Positions 46,233 through 56,773 of a stretch of DNA of 64,000 bases are shown piece by piece. How positions within the stretch are numbered: the stretch's first letter is position 1; every line of letters starts with the position of its first letter. Location of the stretch: NCBI RefSeq assembly GCF_027579695.1, contig NC_083583.1:26827599-26891598 (forward strand). The letters are read 5' to 3'. Below the pieces are notes generated by a model that saw only the letters and a list, made by a program, of their open reading frames with translations, had not been told where the DNA came from and made no database searches. A program made the position numbers and the translations under genes. This stretch comes from Neoarius graeffei. Taxonomy: Eukaryota > Chordata > Actinopteri > Siluriformes > Ariidae.

Positions 46233-46423
46233 ACATACCAGCAGTGATTAACTGAAAAGGTGCATGTGAAATGAACATGAACAATGTAATGAACATGTTT
46301 GGAGGAAACACAGTAGAGCATTACGGACTTAGAGCATTAAAAAAAGAAATGATTGAGCCTATCTGTCTTTAAATGAGTGTGAGATCATTTGCCCCACATT
46401 CTTATTATGCCATCAGTGAAACC

Positions 46424-46792
46424 CATCCATTATCTGTAGCCGCTTATCCTGTCCTACAGGGTCACAGGCAAGCTGGAGCCTATCCCAGCTGGCTATGGGT
46501 GAGAGGCAGGGTACACCCTAGACAAGTCGCTAGGTCATCACAGGGCTGACACATAGACACAGACAACCATTCACACTCACATTCACACCTACGGTCAATT
46601 TAGAGCCACCAATTAGCCTAACCTGCATGTCTTTGGACTGTAGGGGAAACCGGAGCACCCGGAGGAAACCCACGCAGACATGGGGAGAACATGCAAACTC
46701 CGCACAGAAAGACCCTCGCCGGCCCCGGGGCTCGAACCCAGGACCTTCTTGCTGTGAGGCGACAGTGCTAATCACTACGCCACCGGGCCGCC
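46424..46792 (-). mobile_element. SINE family A, full length
   Basis: Duplication CCATCAGTGAAACC at 46410-46423 and 46793-46806. Confidence 0.92.
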
Positions 46793-46978
46793 CCATCAGT
46801 GAAACCTCATGATATAATGCAATGCTCATGTCTTATAGTTTAGTTGTCAAGATATTTAACAGTTATTCAACAATTATTCCACGAAATTGAGTCGTACATG
46901 AGGTGATGGCTGACGAGGCGTGTAGAACTGAATTGGCTATAAGCTATGTACGACAAGATTGAGTGGAATAATTGTTTT

Positions 46979-47376
46979 ATTCTATCCACATTCACTGGAT
47001 TTTGAGAAACGGAGCATTTTTATTTTTACTTTTTGCAAATTTGATAAATAAAAACTTTATCCAAAACGTCTGACAAAATCATTTCTGCTTAGAATGTGAA
47101 CAAACCGGTGAAATGACAGTAGCAAGTTGTGAAATAGCGAAAATAATAATTCTTGAAAAATAAAAAAGAAACATTCTTACCATCAAATACTTTGTCCATA
47201 TTTTGTTGCTTTTTTTTGTATTTTTGGTTTTGAGTAGAGTTTTTATTTTGCCCTTGGTTGGTTCAGCAACACGCGCCGCCATTTTGTTTTTCTCTACTCA
47301 TGGTATATGAGCTGATATCCTTGTAGCCAATCAGAGCACACGATTACTCATATCCAGTGAATGTGGATAGAATAAT
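46979..47376. mobile_element. MITE with 22-bp terminal inverted repeats
   Basis: TTATTCTATCCACATTCACT plus GGAT at the left is matched exactly by the inverted right end (ATCCAGTGAATGTGGATAGA). Length about 400 bp, with CCGCCATTTTG near the right. A second inverted pair (AACAATTATTCCAC at 46867 and its complement ending at 46976) adjoins it on the left. Confidence 0.75.
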
Positions 47377-47379
47377 GAT

Positions 47380-48605
47380 GGATAGTACATTTTAGCGATC
47401 CCATTTAATATTGTGACCTGCAGTCACTGAGTACATACATAGTAAAATAAAATATGACTTACACTATGAAACAATGTGTACTGTACATTAATGAAAAAAG
47501 ATATAGATGCAGTTGAGGTGCTACTCCAGACTGCCGAGAAAGTACTGTTTCTGGATCCTCTAAATATTCACATTTTAAACCACAGTGTGCGCGCGTGCGT
47601 GTGTGTACACATGTACCTGCCTGGTTGTTCATCCATCCACTCGTTTGCTTTATCAACCCCTCCCTCGCTTTCCAAACATTTCTCCCAGTGATCAGGTTGA
47701 CCAATGGTGTATCTGTTTTTGGATAAGCCTCAAGAGCTAAATCCTGAAGATTATATTTGACTAATTCATGTCATGCAAAACAAACAGGAGTTTCTGTGCT
47801 GTACAGAGGCACATTCATGAAGCTGTTTGCAGGCCACCATGTCCAGTGTTGAGCAAACTTTTGGCATCCATTCCATCGGCCTGTTTTACAAGGAATCAGC
47901 AGCTTTTTTTCCCATAGAATTGGCTGATCGGACATGAGTTCATTTTTTAGAATGCGTTTATTTATTTATTTTTAATATCCTCATGAGATTAGCATACTCC
48001 TGTAGTATTTTTCCTTGTAACTGAGCTTGAATAACAGGCCACAGGAAAAATAAATTTGGTAAATTTATATCAAGTGATGACAGAGAGTAGCATTGAGACA
48101 CAACGTTAGTTGGTGTGTGTTGTGATTGTATGAGCTCTCCGAGTTCTATGAGTGCAGTATTATCAGAAGAGGTGTGTCATGGTGTTGAGGTATTCCTGAC
48201 AGGTGTGTATGTCTGAGCACATCATCAGCTTTCCAGGGTAATCAATCATGCTGCATCTGTGAAAGGAATGAGGGTGCTTGTTTGTGTGGCTTGTCAGACA
48301 GCTCATGTGAATGTGTGACAGTAATGAGGTTGTGCGTGTGTGAAATTGAGCACATGCAGCCCTGGGTGTGTGTTTAAACTGGATGAAAGATAGCTACAGC
48401 TCTTCACATGTGCTAGGACACGGCCCTGGTTTTACAGGCAGAGGGGAGATGCGTTTCAAAATAAACACAATATTAACCTAATATGCAAGACATCTAATAA
48501 CATGCTTTACTTATTAACACTCATGTTCATTTCTTTTATACTAAAGCGTTGGTGAATGCTTGATTGTGATTGGTCAGTTGATGAATTTTCTAGAACAGCA
48601 GCACA
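47380..48605. other. Intergenic sequence, no gene supported
   Basis: Short CA/TG runs (47588-47612) and AT-rich sequence only. Near 48548-48605 an old MITE end (GATTGTGATTGGTCAGTTGA, CTAGAACAGCAGC) begins; its possible partner lies near 50370. Confidence 0.45.
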
Positions 48606-48620
48606 GGCAGTAGCTCCATC

Positions 48621-48967
48621 CATCCATTATCTCTAGCCGCTTTATCCTTCTACAGGGTCGCAGGCAAGCTGGAGCCTATCCCAGCTGACTATGGGCGAAA
48701 GGCGGGGTACACCCTGGACGAGTCGCCAGGTCATCACAGGGCTGACACATAGACACAGACAACCATTCACACTCACAATTTAGAGCCATCAATCAACCTA
48801 ACCTGCTTTGGACTGTAGGGTAAACCAGAGCACCCGGAGGAAACCCACACAGACATGGGGAGAACATGCAAACTCCACACAGAAAGGCTCTCGCTGGCTG
48901 CTGGGCTCGAACCCAGGACCTTCTTGCTGTGAGGCAACAGTGCTAACCACTACACCACCATGCCACT
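48621..48967 (-). mobile_element. SINE family A
   Basis: Duplication CAGTAGCTCCATC at 48608-48620 and 48968-48980. A small gap removes ATTCACACCTACGGTC-type sequence. Confidence 0.92.
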
Positions 48968-49400
48968 CAGTAGCTCCATCTGCAAGGCTTATATTAATGT
49001 GCTTGTGTGCATGAGAGCTTTTGAACATGCAGAGGTAAAGCTGTACCTTTAAATTTTCTGATTCAGATGGAGGGCTTTGAGTTTTCTCAGTAACTCGGAC
49101 AAGCTGCACTCTTTTGTCTTGTTCACTTCATCAGGGGACAGAATAAAGAGGCTGGTGAGGAAATGCCTTATATTTGTTACAGGAACTTTTGTAAAAAACT
49201 GAGAAATGATTAAAACTGACATAAAATACATACATGCATACATACATACATATAGGCAATTAATCAATCCGTTAATTAATTAAGATTGTAATCACTGACA
49301 AGTTGCTGTGGTATAAAATCACTCATACATTCACTTTAGGATGTGCTCCTACCAGGGAAGAATCTACTTTAATAATAATAATAATAATAATAATAAATTT

Positions 49401-49777
49401 GGGCGGCACGGTGGTGTAGTGGTTAGCGCTGTCGCCTCACAGCAAGAAGGTCCTGGGTTCGAGCCCCGTGGCCGGCGAGGGCCTTTCTGTGCGGAGTTTG
49501 CATGTTCTCCCCGTGTCCGCGTGGGTTTCCTCCGGGTGCTCCGGTTTCCCCCACAGTCCAAAGACATGCAGGTTAGGTTAACTGGTGACTCTAAATTGAC
49601 CGTAGGTGTGAATGTGAGTGTGAATGGTTGTCTGTGTCTATGTGTCAGCCCTGTGATGACCTGGCGACTTGTCCAGGGTGTACCCCGCCTTTCGCCCGTA
49701 GTCAGCTGGGATAGGCTCCAGCTTGCCTGCGACCCTGTAGAAGGATAAAGCGGCTAGAGATAATGAGATGAGATGAG
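49401..49777 (+). mobile_element. SINE family A, full length
   Basis: Inserted into an (AAT)n run; duplication ATAATAAATTT at 49390-49400 and 49778-49788. It is among the most consensus-like copies. Confidence 0.92.
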
Positions 49778-50439
49778 ATAATAAATTTTAAACTTCAAAA
49801 GCATCATGCAAATGTAACAAAGGCGTGTCTCAGACTTGTGTACATAGGTACATTAATAATCTAAAATTTGGCTGGATATACAGTATATACACAAAACTAT
49901 ATAGAAATACGAAATTTTGTGAAAAAAAATCTGAATATGTAAACATAAAAAAAAATTAATAATAATAATGCCTTTATTCAATAAATTCCACTGGGTGGCT
50001 CTTCTTCTACTGAATATTCTGTCTAAACTACTATCTACAGTAAAATTACAACAAATAGAGACCAGGAAAAAATTAAATGATGCATATATAAAACCGATCA
50101 TATTAACAATACAGGAGAAAAAAAAATAGTAGTTACAAACTTAAGTAAATCATCAACTGCAAAACTTTGGAAACCATAAAAAAACCCCAAATACTTATGA
50201 AAGTGTAATGTAGTAATTGTACGACACTGCTACTTTGAAAAACTTACGAAATCATAAAGCTTTGGAAAGAATAATTTGCATCGTAGTTATAACACTACAT
50301 AAGTAGCTTAAGATATTATACAATTTCAAAATCTACTTCACATCATATCACTCAGGCTTTGATTATTTTCCTATAACAGTCTGCCATGTAGTATTCTGTT
50401 CCTTAAATGTTTAAAGTAGTAGTTTACACTAATCTGCAC

Positions 50440-50795
50440 TACATGGTGGTGTAGTGGTTATCACTGTCGCCTCACAGCAAGAAGGTTCTGGGTTGGAACC
50501 CAGCAGCCGACGGGGGCCTCTCTGTGTGGAGTTTGCATGTTCTCTCCTCCACAGTCCAAAGACATGCAGTTAGATTAACATGGGGCGGCCTTGGGCGGAA
50601 GTGCCCTTGAGCAAGGTACCTAACCCCTAACTGCTCCCCAGGCGCTGTAGTATGGCTGCCTACTGCTCTGGGTGTGTGTGTGTGCTCACTTGTGTGCACG
50701 CATGTGTTCACTGCTTCAGATGGGTTAAATGCAGAGGATGAATTTCACTGTGCTTGAGTGTGCATGTGACAAATAAAGGCTTCTTCTTCTTACAC
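50440..50795 (+). mobile_element. Chimeric SINE: family A head, family D tail
   Basis: The first part (ATGGTGGTGTAGTGGTTATC to ACAGTCCAAAGACATGCAGT, about 50442-50570) is family A. From about 50585 it changes to GAAGTGCCCTTGAGCAAGGT and runs to GACAAATAAAGGCTTCTTCT, which is the body and tail of the SINE at 51376-51717. Confidence 0.85.
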
Positions 50796-50942
50796 CACAC
50801 ACTGGAGCTTTGTTGTATGTTTGTACATGCAACACACAATGTACGTCTTGTGTTATGTAAGCTTATATCAGTTACTGAATGTTCGAGAAATTTGATTAAT
50901 AATTCAAGAATGCAACAAAAGCCTGATAGGAGTCAGCTCGGT

Positions 50943-50948
50943 TTTATT
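50943..50948 (-). terminator. LRRK1: Candidate polyadenylation signal for LRRK1
   Basis: TTTATT on the + strand reads AATAAA on the - strand, about 1.84 kb after the stop codon. Confidence 0.35.
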
Positions 50949-51375
50949 CAAATTTACAATACAGTAACAATCTATTTACACATGCAGATGTATAGACCAT
51001 AATAAATACCATACAGTCAATTGTTTACAAAAATTCTGTTACATATTTACAATAGTAAAAGCTAACATGCTGGTATTTCTGCTAGTGTAGAGGTATTCAA
51101 AGAATGATTTCACAAAAGAATGTATGTGATTTTCTAATCCAAATGTAGTAAATCAGTTAAGTCATGTTTAGGGTTCAACATCTGCTTTTTTTTTTTTTCA
51201 GTTTTGCACTGGAGCTCTAATATAGCTATCGTTTCTGTAACATGTGCACCATGTCCAGAGCTTTGCTTCAAAAACTGTGACATTGTTACGATACATAATC
51301 TCACTTTTGAATAAAAGATTTTGTAAAATAACATTTACAAACTGATAATTTGTCACCAGTGTGTATATATTATCA

Positions 51376-51717
51376 TGGGGGCAGCCATGGCCTGAAGATT
51401 AGCGAAGCAGCCTTGGACCCAAAGGGTCGCCAGTTTGATTCCCGGAACCAGCAGGAAAAATGTGAAGGGAGTTGAGTAAATGAACAGCACTTACTCTTTC
51501 CTCTGTATAATGGCTGAAGTGCCTTTGAGCAAGGCACCTAACCCCCAACTGATCCCTGGGTGCTGTAGCATAGCTGCCTACTGCTCGGGGTATGTGTGTG
51601 CGCTCATTGCTCACTTGTGTGTGTGTGTGTGTGTTTACTGTTTCAGATGGGTTAAATGTAGAGGAGGAATTTTGCTGTGCTTGTGTACATGTGACAAATA
51701 AAGGCTTCTTCTTGATC
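51376..51717 (+). mobile_element. tRNA-headed SINE, family D
   Basis: The head GGGGGCAGCCATGGCCTGAA has an A-box-like TGGCCTGAAGATTAG and a B-box-like AGTTTGATTCCC. The body has AAGTGCCTTTGAGCAAGGCA and the tail is GACAAATAAAGGCTTCTTCT. Confidence 0.85.
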
Positions 51718-52785
51718 ACGAACTTTCCAGAACAATTGCACTTTCAAACCCTGGAAGGCTGGGCCTTACGATTTTAATCGTAAACCTTACGAATTTAAAT
51801 AGTACCAAATTGCACCAAGTGCAACCCTGATTGCCTTGGATGAAAGTTGTATTGTGTCCCAAACTACGTTCAAAAGTCTCTGTGATTTCCCTAAGAGCTG
51901 CATGTGGTTTGATGGATGCTGCAAATATTTACTTTGTAAAAAGATTTTGGGCAAGATAGATTTTATTACTTCTTACCTCCAATAGCCTCATTGCTCCTGT
52001 GCAAAACTAAAAAAGAAAATGTCGGACACTAATCATGGCTTGGACGATCGATTATATTCGCGATAAGAAGAAAAACCTGCAAAGGTCATTTTCCACCAAA
52101 TCATTCTAAAATCTGTGAACTCACTTCGAGTTCAGATTAAATCCCATAGTCCATTACTACTGGCTAGCCGCTGGCCACTAGCTTGGCTTCAGTGTATAAA
52201 GAAGTTGCTCTGGGGAAGACAAGGTTAAATCAGGACTGCTTATTGCTGGTCATAATTTGAAGTACAAATACTAACTTGGCCCTCAGTCAGAGACACATCC
52301 AATACAGCTGAGCTGCTGTTAAAGGAGCGCTCTAGTCTCAGGTCTCTTGGTTTGCTGATTAATTTGCTGTGCTACACACACACACACACACACTCCCAGT
52401 GCTGGCGTTAATGTAGCTTCCCTGTCATGAACATAGCACTGATGTCAGTTCTCTTCACTAATGTCTCTGATTCCGCCAGTATAATGGTGTGTGTGTGTGT
52501 TTGGAGATACAGTCCAAAAATGTATAGACGATGTGTATGTAAGCTCATATGGCAACTGTGTATGTTGTGTCTGTTTGCATATCGAGGCCTCCGAATCCAT
52601 GTCTCCAGTATATCCTCTCAATCCGAGGCTTGTGTACGTGTGTAGTATCTAGTGCACAGGTCCACTCATTGCCCATAGTTGAGTCCTTTTACCTTTACAT
52701 ATGTGTGTATTCCCTAAAGTCAGCTTTAACCACACAGTGCTGCGATTCTGCTCTGCAGTGCACACACGCTCACGCTTACACACAG

Positions 52786-52963
52786 CTACCTTCTTTTCCT
52801 CATGTTGGTCTCCAAACGGCCAAGCTCCTCATAGGACTGGTAGAAGAGCTCGAGCTCGTGGCCTCCCCAGCCCCTCCAGACAGCCAGGCACCAGGCCATG
52901 TTTTCATTACGAAAGCCACATACAACAGTGTCCTTTGCAACCAGCGCAGCTTCCACCAGGGCC
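52786..52963 (-). CDS. LRRK1: LRRK1 terminal coding exon (partial)
   Basis: LRRK1 is a large ROCO-family kinase with ankyrin, leucine-rich, ROC-COR, kinase and C-terminal propeller-like regions. This exon gives its last 58 or so residues: [20 protein letters not shown], then [12 protein letters not shown] and [19 protein letters not shown] followed by TAG. The acceptor reads CCTTCACTCAG and the exon starts at 52963 with one base completing a split codon. Codon content and the preserved frame look like real host coding sequence, unlike the surrounding repeats. I assign LRRK1 from memory of the YEELGRLE...RKRR ending and from position: in other vertebrates LRRK1 lies tail to tail with CHSY1. 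The earlier exons are not visible up to 64000, so the last intron would exceed 11 kb. Confidence 0.68.
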
Positions 52964-54350
52964 CTGAGTGAAGGAGAGAGGGGGGAGAAAGGGGAGAGAG
53001 GGTACACAAGACAGAGAGAGAGAGACAGAGATGAGGGGATGTGTATAAATGTTCTTGAAAATGCTCGAAATAAATATTGTGGACTCTTCCTAGAAATACA
53101 AGACGCTCTTTTCTGGGAAGCTGGTGAAAAGCGAAGGCCAATTGCCACGCTCTTGGAGATCATCCTTCCTTTGGAATTAGCTCCAAACCATAATCAGGCA
53201 CATGTGATTTAGCTTATAAGGGCCTTCTGAAGCATCGTACTATTACATCGAGGTGGGTGAATCAGGGCTTTTAGATTAGTTGGTCCTGTAACAAAGGGTA
53301 GTGTGATCAGGCTGCTATGACGTGCTGCTTCTTTATTGGCTTTATTGGTTTAGCGCTGCAGTCCATTTGAAAGTGATCACGACTATGCCCTGCTTCTTGC
53401 ACAGGGATCAACCATCTGCTGGTGTTAATTTTGACGACAGTTTCCCCCAGCTGTGTGAAATCAGATTTTCCTCTCGACTTTCCCACTCCTGCATACAATT
53501 TACTATTATTAAATGAATCACTACTATGATTTGTACTTAATGCAACGTTGATGCTGCCAATCTCAGGAGCAACATGTCCACCGTCGATAATGACTACTGA
53601 ATTAAGTGGAGTTTTTTTTGCAACACTTCAATCTACAGTACATTCACATTCATTGCAGTGAAGCAAAATGATTCCTTTGTGAGCTTTTGCTGTCTTTTTA
53701 GGGGTGTCACTAAAATCCAAGCATGTTTAGTTGTTGCTGAGGTGTCGTTTTGAAAAGGCTAGCTATACTATATATATGTTTTTGGACATCTTTGTTCATG
53801 TTTCTTAAATTTAATCCAATTCCAGACACATTTATGTTCCACTGAATGCTCATACACATTTCAACTAATATTTATCTCCCATTCAATGCACTTTAGAGTA
53901 TTTTAGTAGCAAAGTTAAGTTTCATCCAATGCAGTTATTTCCTGATTCTTTTAGATGTCTTTTTTGGGGGGTATGTAGGACCACATAAAGTCACTTTCTG
54001 TGGGGATGAGGACACTTCGTCCAATAGTTGAGACATTTTGTCCAAAGCCTTTTTCATACATACTATCAATTATTTTATACGTGCGATAAGATGGAGATAT
54101 AAACACACCATAATTCATTTAAGAGAATGCATTAAGCTCTATCAAAAAAACACAGGCAAACAATCCAAAACGGCAGGCAATTTCGTAAATGTGAAACTAT
54201 CAAAAGGTCAGGCGAGGAACAAATGGGCTAAATCAGGCAAAGACAAAAACAGAAACTAAGAACTGTAAACAGGATCGGAAACCCAGGGAATCTACACGGG
54301 AAAATTAGGCTCAGTAATGCGTACTGATGTGGTGTAATACTTCACACTGA

Positions 54351-54563
54351 ATGTGCATTTTCTCATTCTTCAAATAGGCACACTGATGCCTCTTGATCAT
54401 GTGCAGGCGAGCCTCATTAACAGCGCACGTGCGAGAGTCCGCTCGGGTGCACTCCGGACTGCGCGCACGCTGAGCGGACTCTCACACTCGTGCTGTTAAT
54501 GAGGCTCGCCTGCACATGATCAAGAGGCATCAGTGTGCCTATATGAAGACTGAAAAAATGCAT
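54351..54563. repeat. Long near-perfect palindrome
   Basis: The arms 54377-54444 and 54472-54539 pair over 68 bases, perfect for the outer 48 and inner 12, with a 27-base GC-rich loop. With a few mismatches the pairing extends to 54351 and 54563. Confidence 0.93.
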
Positions 54564-54745
54564 GTTTTCTCATATTTGGATATCATATCTCACACTTGCC
54601 AAGGATATCTGGCAAGTGCGGGTATAGATTTTCTATGTAATTTAGTCTAATAAAAACGATCTCTCCCCACAAGCAGCCCTAGTCGAACGCGCCTGAAGTT
54701 GACACTCGCTGATTCCCATCATTTCCAGTTTTGTTTTCCATCTAT

Positions 54746-55102
54746 CCATCCATTATCTGTAACCGCTTATCCTGTGCAGGGTTGCGGGCAAGCTGGAGCC
54801 TCTCCCTGCTGACTATGGGTGAGAGGCGGGGTATACCCTGGACAAGTCGCCAGGTCATCGCAGGGCTGACACATAGAGACAAACAACCATTCACACCTAC
54901 AGTCAATTTAGAGCCATCAATTAGCCTAACCTGCATGTCTTTGGACTGTGGGGGAAACCAGAGCATCCGGAGGAAACCCATGCAGACACGGGGAGAACAT
55001 GCTAACTCCATACAGAAAGGCCTACGTAGGCCGTTGGGCTCAAACCCAGAACCTTCTTGCTGTGAGGCAACAGTGCTAACCACTACACCACCGTGCCACC
55101 TC
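54746..55102 (-). mobile_element. SINE family A, older copy
   Basis: The full range from (CCAT)n and ATTATCTGTAACCGC to the head complement CACTACACCACCGTGCCACC. About ten percent diverged; a short weak duplication (TTTCGTTT/TTTTGTTT) may flank it. Confidence 0.88.
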
Positions 55103-55624
55103 GGTTTCGTTTACATTTTGCAAAAATATATTTTACTTCGGTCAAATTCCATTGAGAATTCCTACTTTTTTCGAACAAACAAATACCTGAAATATAAAAT
55201 TACTGATAGTGCATATGAAAAAGGCTTTGGATGAAATGCCTTAACTATTGGACAAAATGACCTGTATCCTTTCTGTGTGACCATGGGCATGACGCATAAT
55301 GAGACCCATGCCACATGAAACACCAGATTGATTTAATTTGCATAAAGTTAGTGGAGATTGTGTTGGTGATGTGGTCTAGGAAAACCTAGAACATACTGCT
55401 ATGGCTGCATTTTGGCCAATAGACCAAAATTGTGTTTTTTTTTGGCCTATAACTTCATCACAACATGAAGTAACCATAAATTCCACCAGAACAGAAATAT
55501 TTTTACTGATTTCTAAACTTATCTCGGTTTCCTGCAAAGATCATGGTAGGTAGGTTGGTATAAAGATAGCTATAATTTTCAGTAATATTTATTACTTTTA
55601 TGTTTTATTGATTAAGCGTATTGC

Positions 55625-55915
55625 TGCCTCATAACTCCCAAGTTCCGGATTGAACCTGGGACCCTGGGGTTACTGTCTATGTGAGGTTTTGCACATTCTC
55701 TCTTGTGTGTGCTTGGATTTCCTCCAGGTTCGCCGGTTTCCTCCCACCTCCTAAAAAACATGCAAGGTTGGCTGAAACTAAATTACTCTTAGTTCTAAAT
55801 GAGTTGTGAATGGCACCCCATTTAGGGTGAACTCTCTGAGCTTATGCCCAGTGTTTTCGGGACAGGCTCCAGATCCACTGCAAACCTGATCAGGTTAAAA
55901 ACCTAAAGATCATTG
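55625..55915 (+). mobile_element. Old SINE-like repeat related to family A
   Basis: GGATTTCCTCCAGGTTCGCC then GGTTTCCTCCCACCTCC, CACCCCATTTAGGGTGAACT and GGACAGGCTCCAGATCCACT are words of a common fish SINE body. The head is decayed (GATTGAACCTGGGACC). Confidence 0.65.
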
Positions 55916-56773
55916 AATGAATGATCACATTAACTTAATGCAAAAGAAATTAATCCATAGGTTGTGTTGGTGTGTTTGTCAGCGCTGTTGGAATGAAATG
56001 TTTCTTCCTTTTCACTTGGGGGCAATGAACGTTAAAAATGCTCTAACTTTACTGTTATTTAAGACACATGCAGAAAGAAAAACTAAAAGATATTTTAGTT
56101 CAGGAAAGCCTGTAGTTTTCACACTGTATATAGTGTATCTTTATATAAACTGCAACTTTAATATAGTAGAAAAATCAGTCACTGAATTGTATTTATGTCA
56201 AGCGTGATAATCGCTGTGTCCGAAATCACTCACTATATAGTGAGTTCGTCATTTTGTAGTGCTGTCTGAATGCATAGTGAGAATTATTACAGTACACCCT
56301 ATATAATGGACTCATAGTATCCCACAATGCACCATGAGAAGTAGTGTCCAACCAATGGTCACAATATACATCATCATGCATTGCGGTTGCGCTGAAAGAA
56401 AAATGACAGACGACAGAATAAAAGTTACAGTGCAAAGCGAGGAATTAATCAAAAGCCTCAAGTTTGATTTAATAAAAGGCAGCAGCAAAGAAGAAAGTAT
56501 TCAGCTTTGATTTAAAAGAACTGAAAGATGCAGCAGACACAAAGTACTTTGTACTGATTAATGTGGGAAATACGCTCAGTATAATATGGATTTATCACAG
56601 AAATACATGCATGTATTTATTATTTTGAAAACCCACCAGCCGACTGATCTGGCACGTTTTAATTGTGCGAAAGCAATGATGTAAATAACGGCGCAGCGGA
56701 GTAGTGTCCGAAAGTATTTTTTCATTTTACCAATGAGCTCACTATAGTCCTCTATATAGAATTCTCTAGATAG

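Larger units (their letters stand above)
50943..52785 (-). other. LRRK1: Possible LRRK1 3' UTR
   Basis: It runs from the stop codon of the LRRK1 exon to a - strand AATAAA (complement of 50943-50948), followed by CCGAGCTGACTCC. The region includes an antisense SINE (51376-51717) and AC/TG runs at 52375-52392 and 52487-52500. The end is a guess from the signal only. Confidence 0.4.
54005..55265. mobile_element. DNA transposon with about 70-bp terminal inverted repeats, type unknown
   Basis: CGTCCAATAGTTGAGACATT then TTGTCCAAAGCCTTTTTCAT at 54018-54060 is matched, inverted, by TGTCCAATAGTTAAGGCATT then TCATCCAAAGCCTTTTTCAT at 55252-55212. The repeat core GTCC.A.. recurs within each end. Inside are a palindrome (54351-54563) and a SINE (54746-55102). 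No transposase. Confidence 0.7.

Noticed and set aside
52549-52971. 140-codon + strand frame overlapping the LRRK1 exon
   Set aside because: It is the antisense shadow of the LRRK1 exon plus microsatellite-rich UTR; the - strand frame has the acceptor, the stop and the family match.
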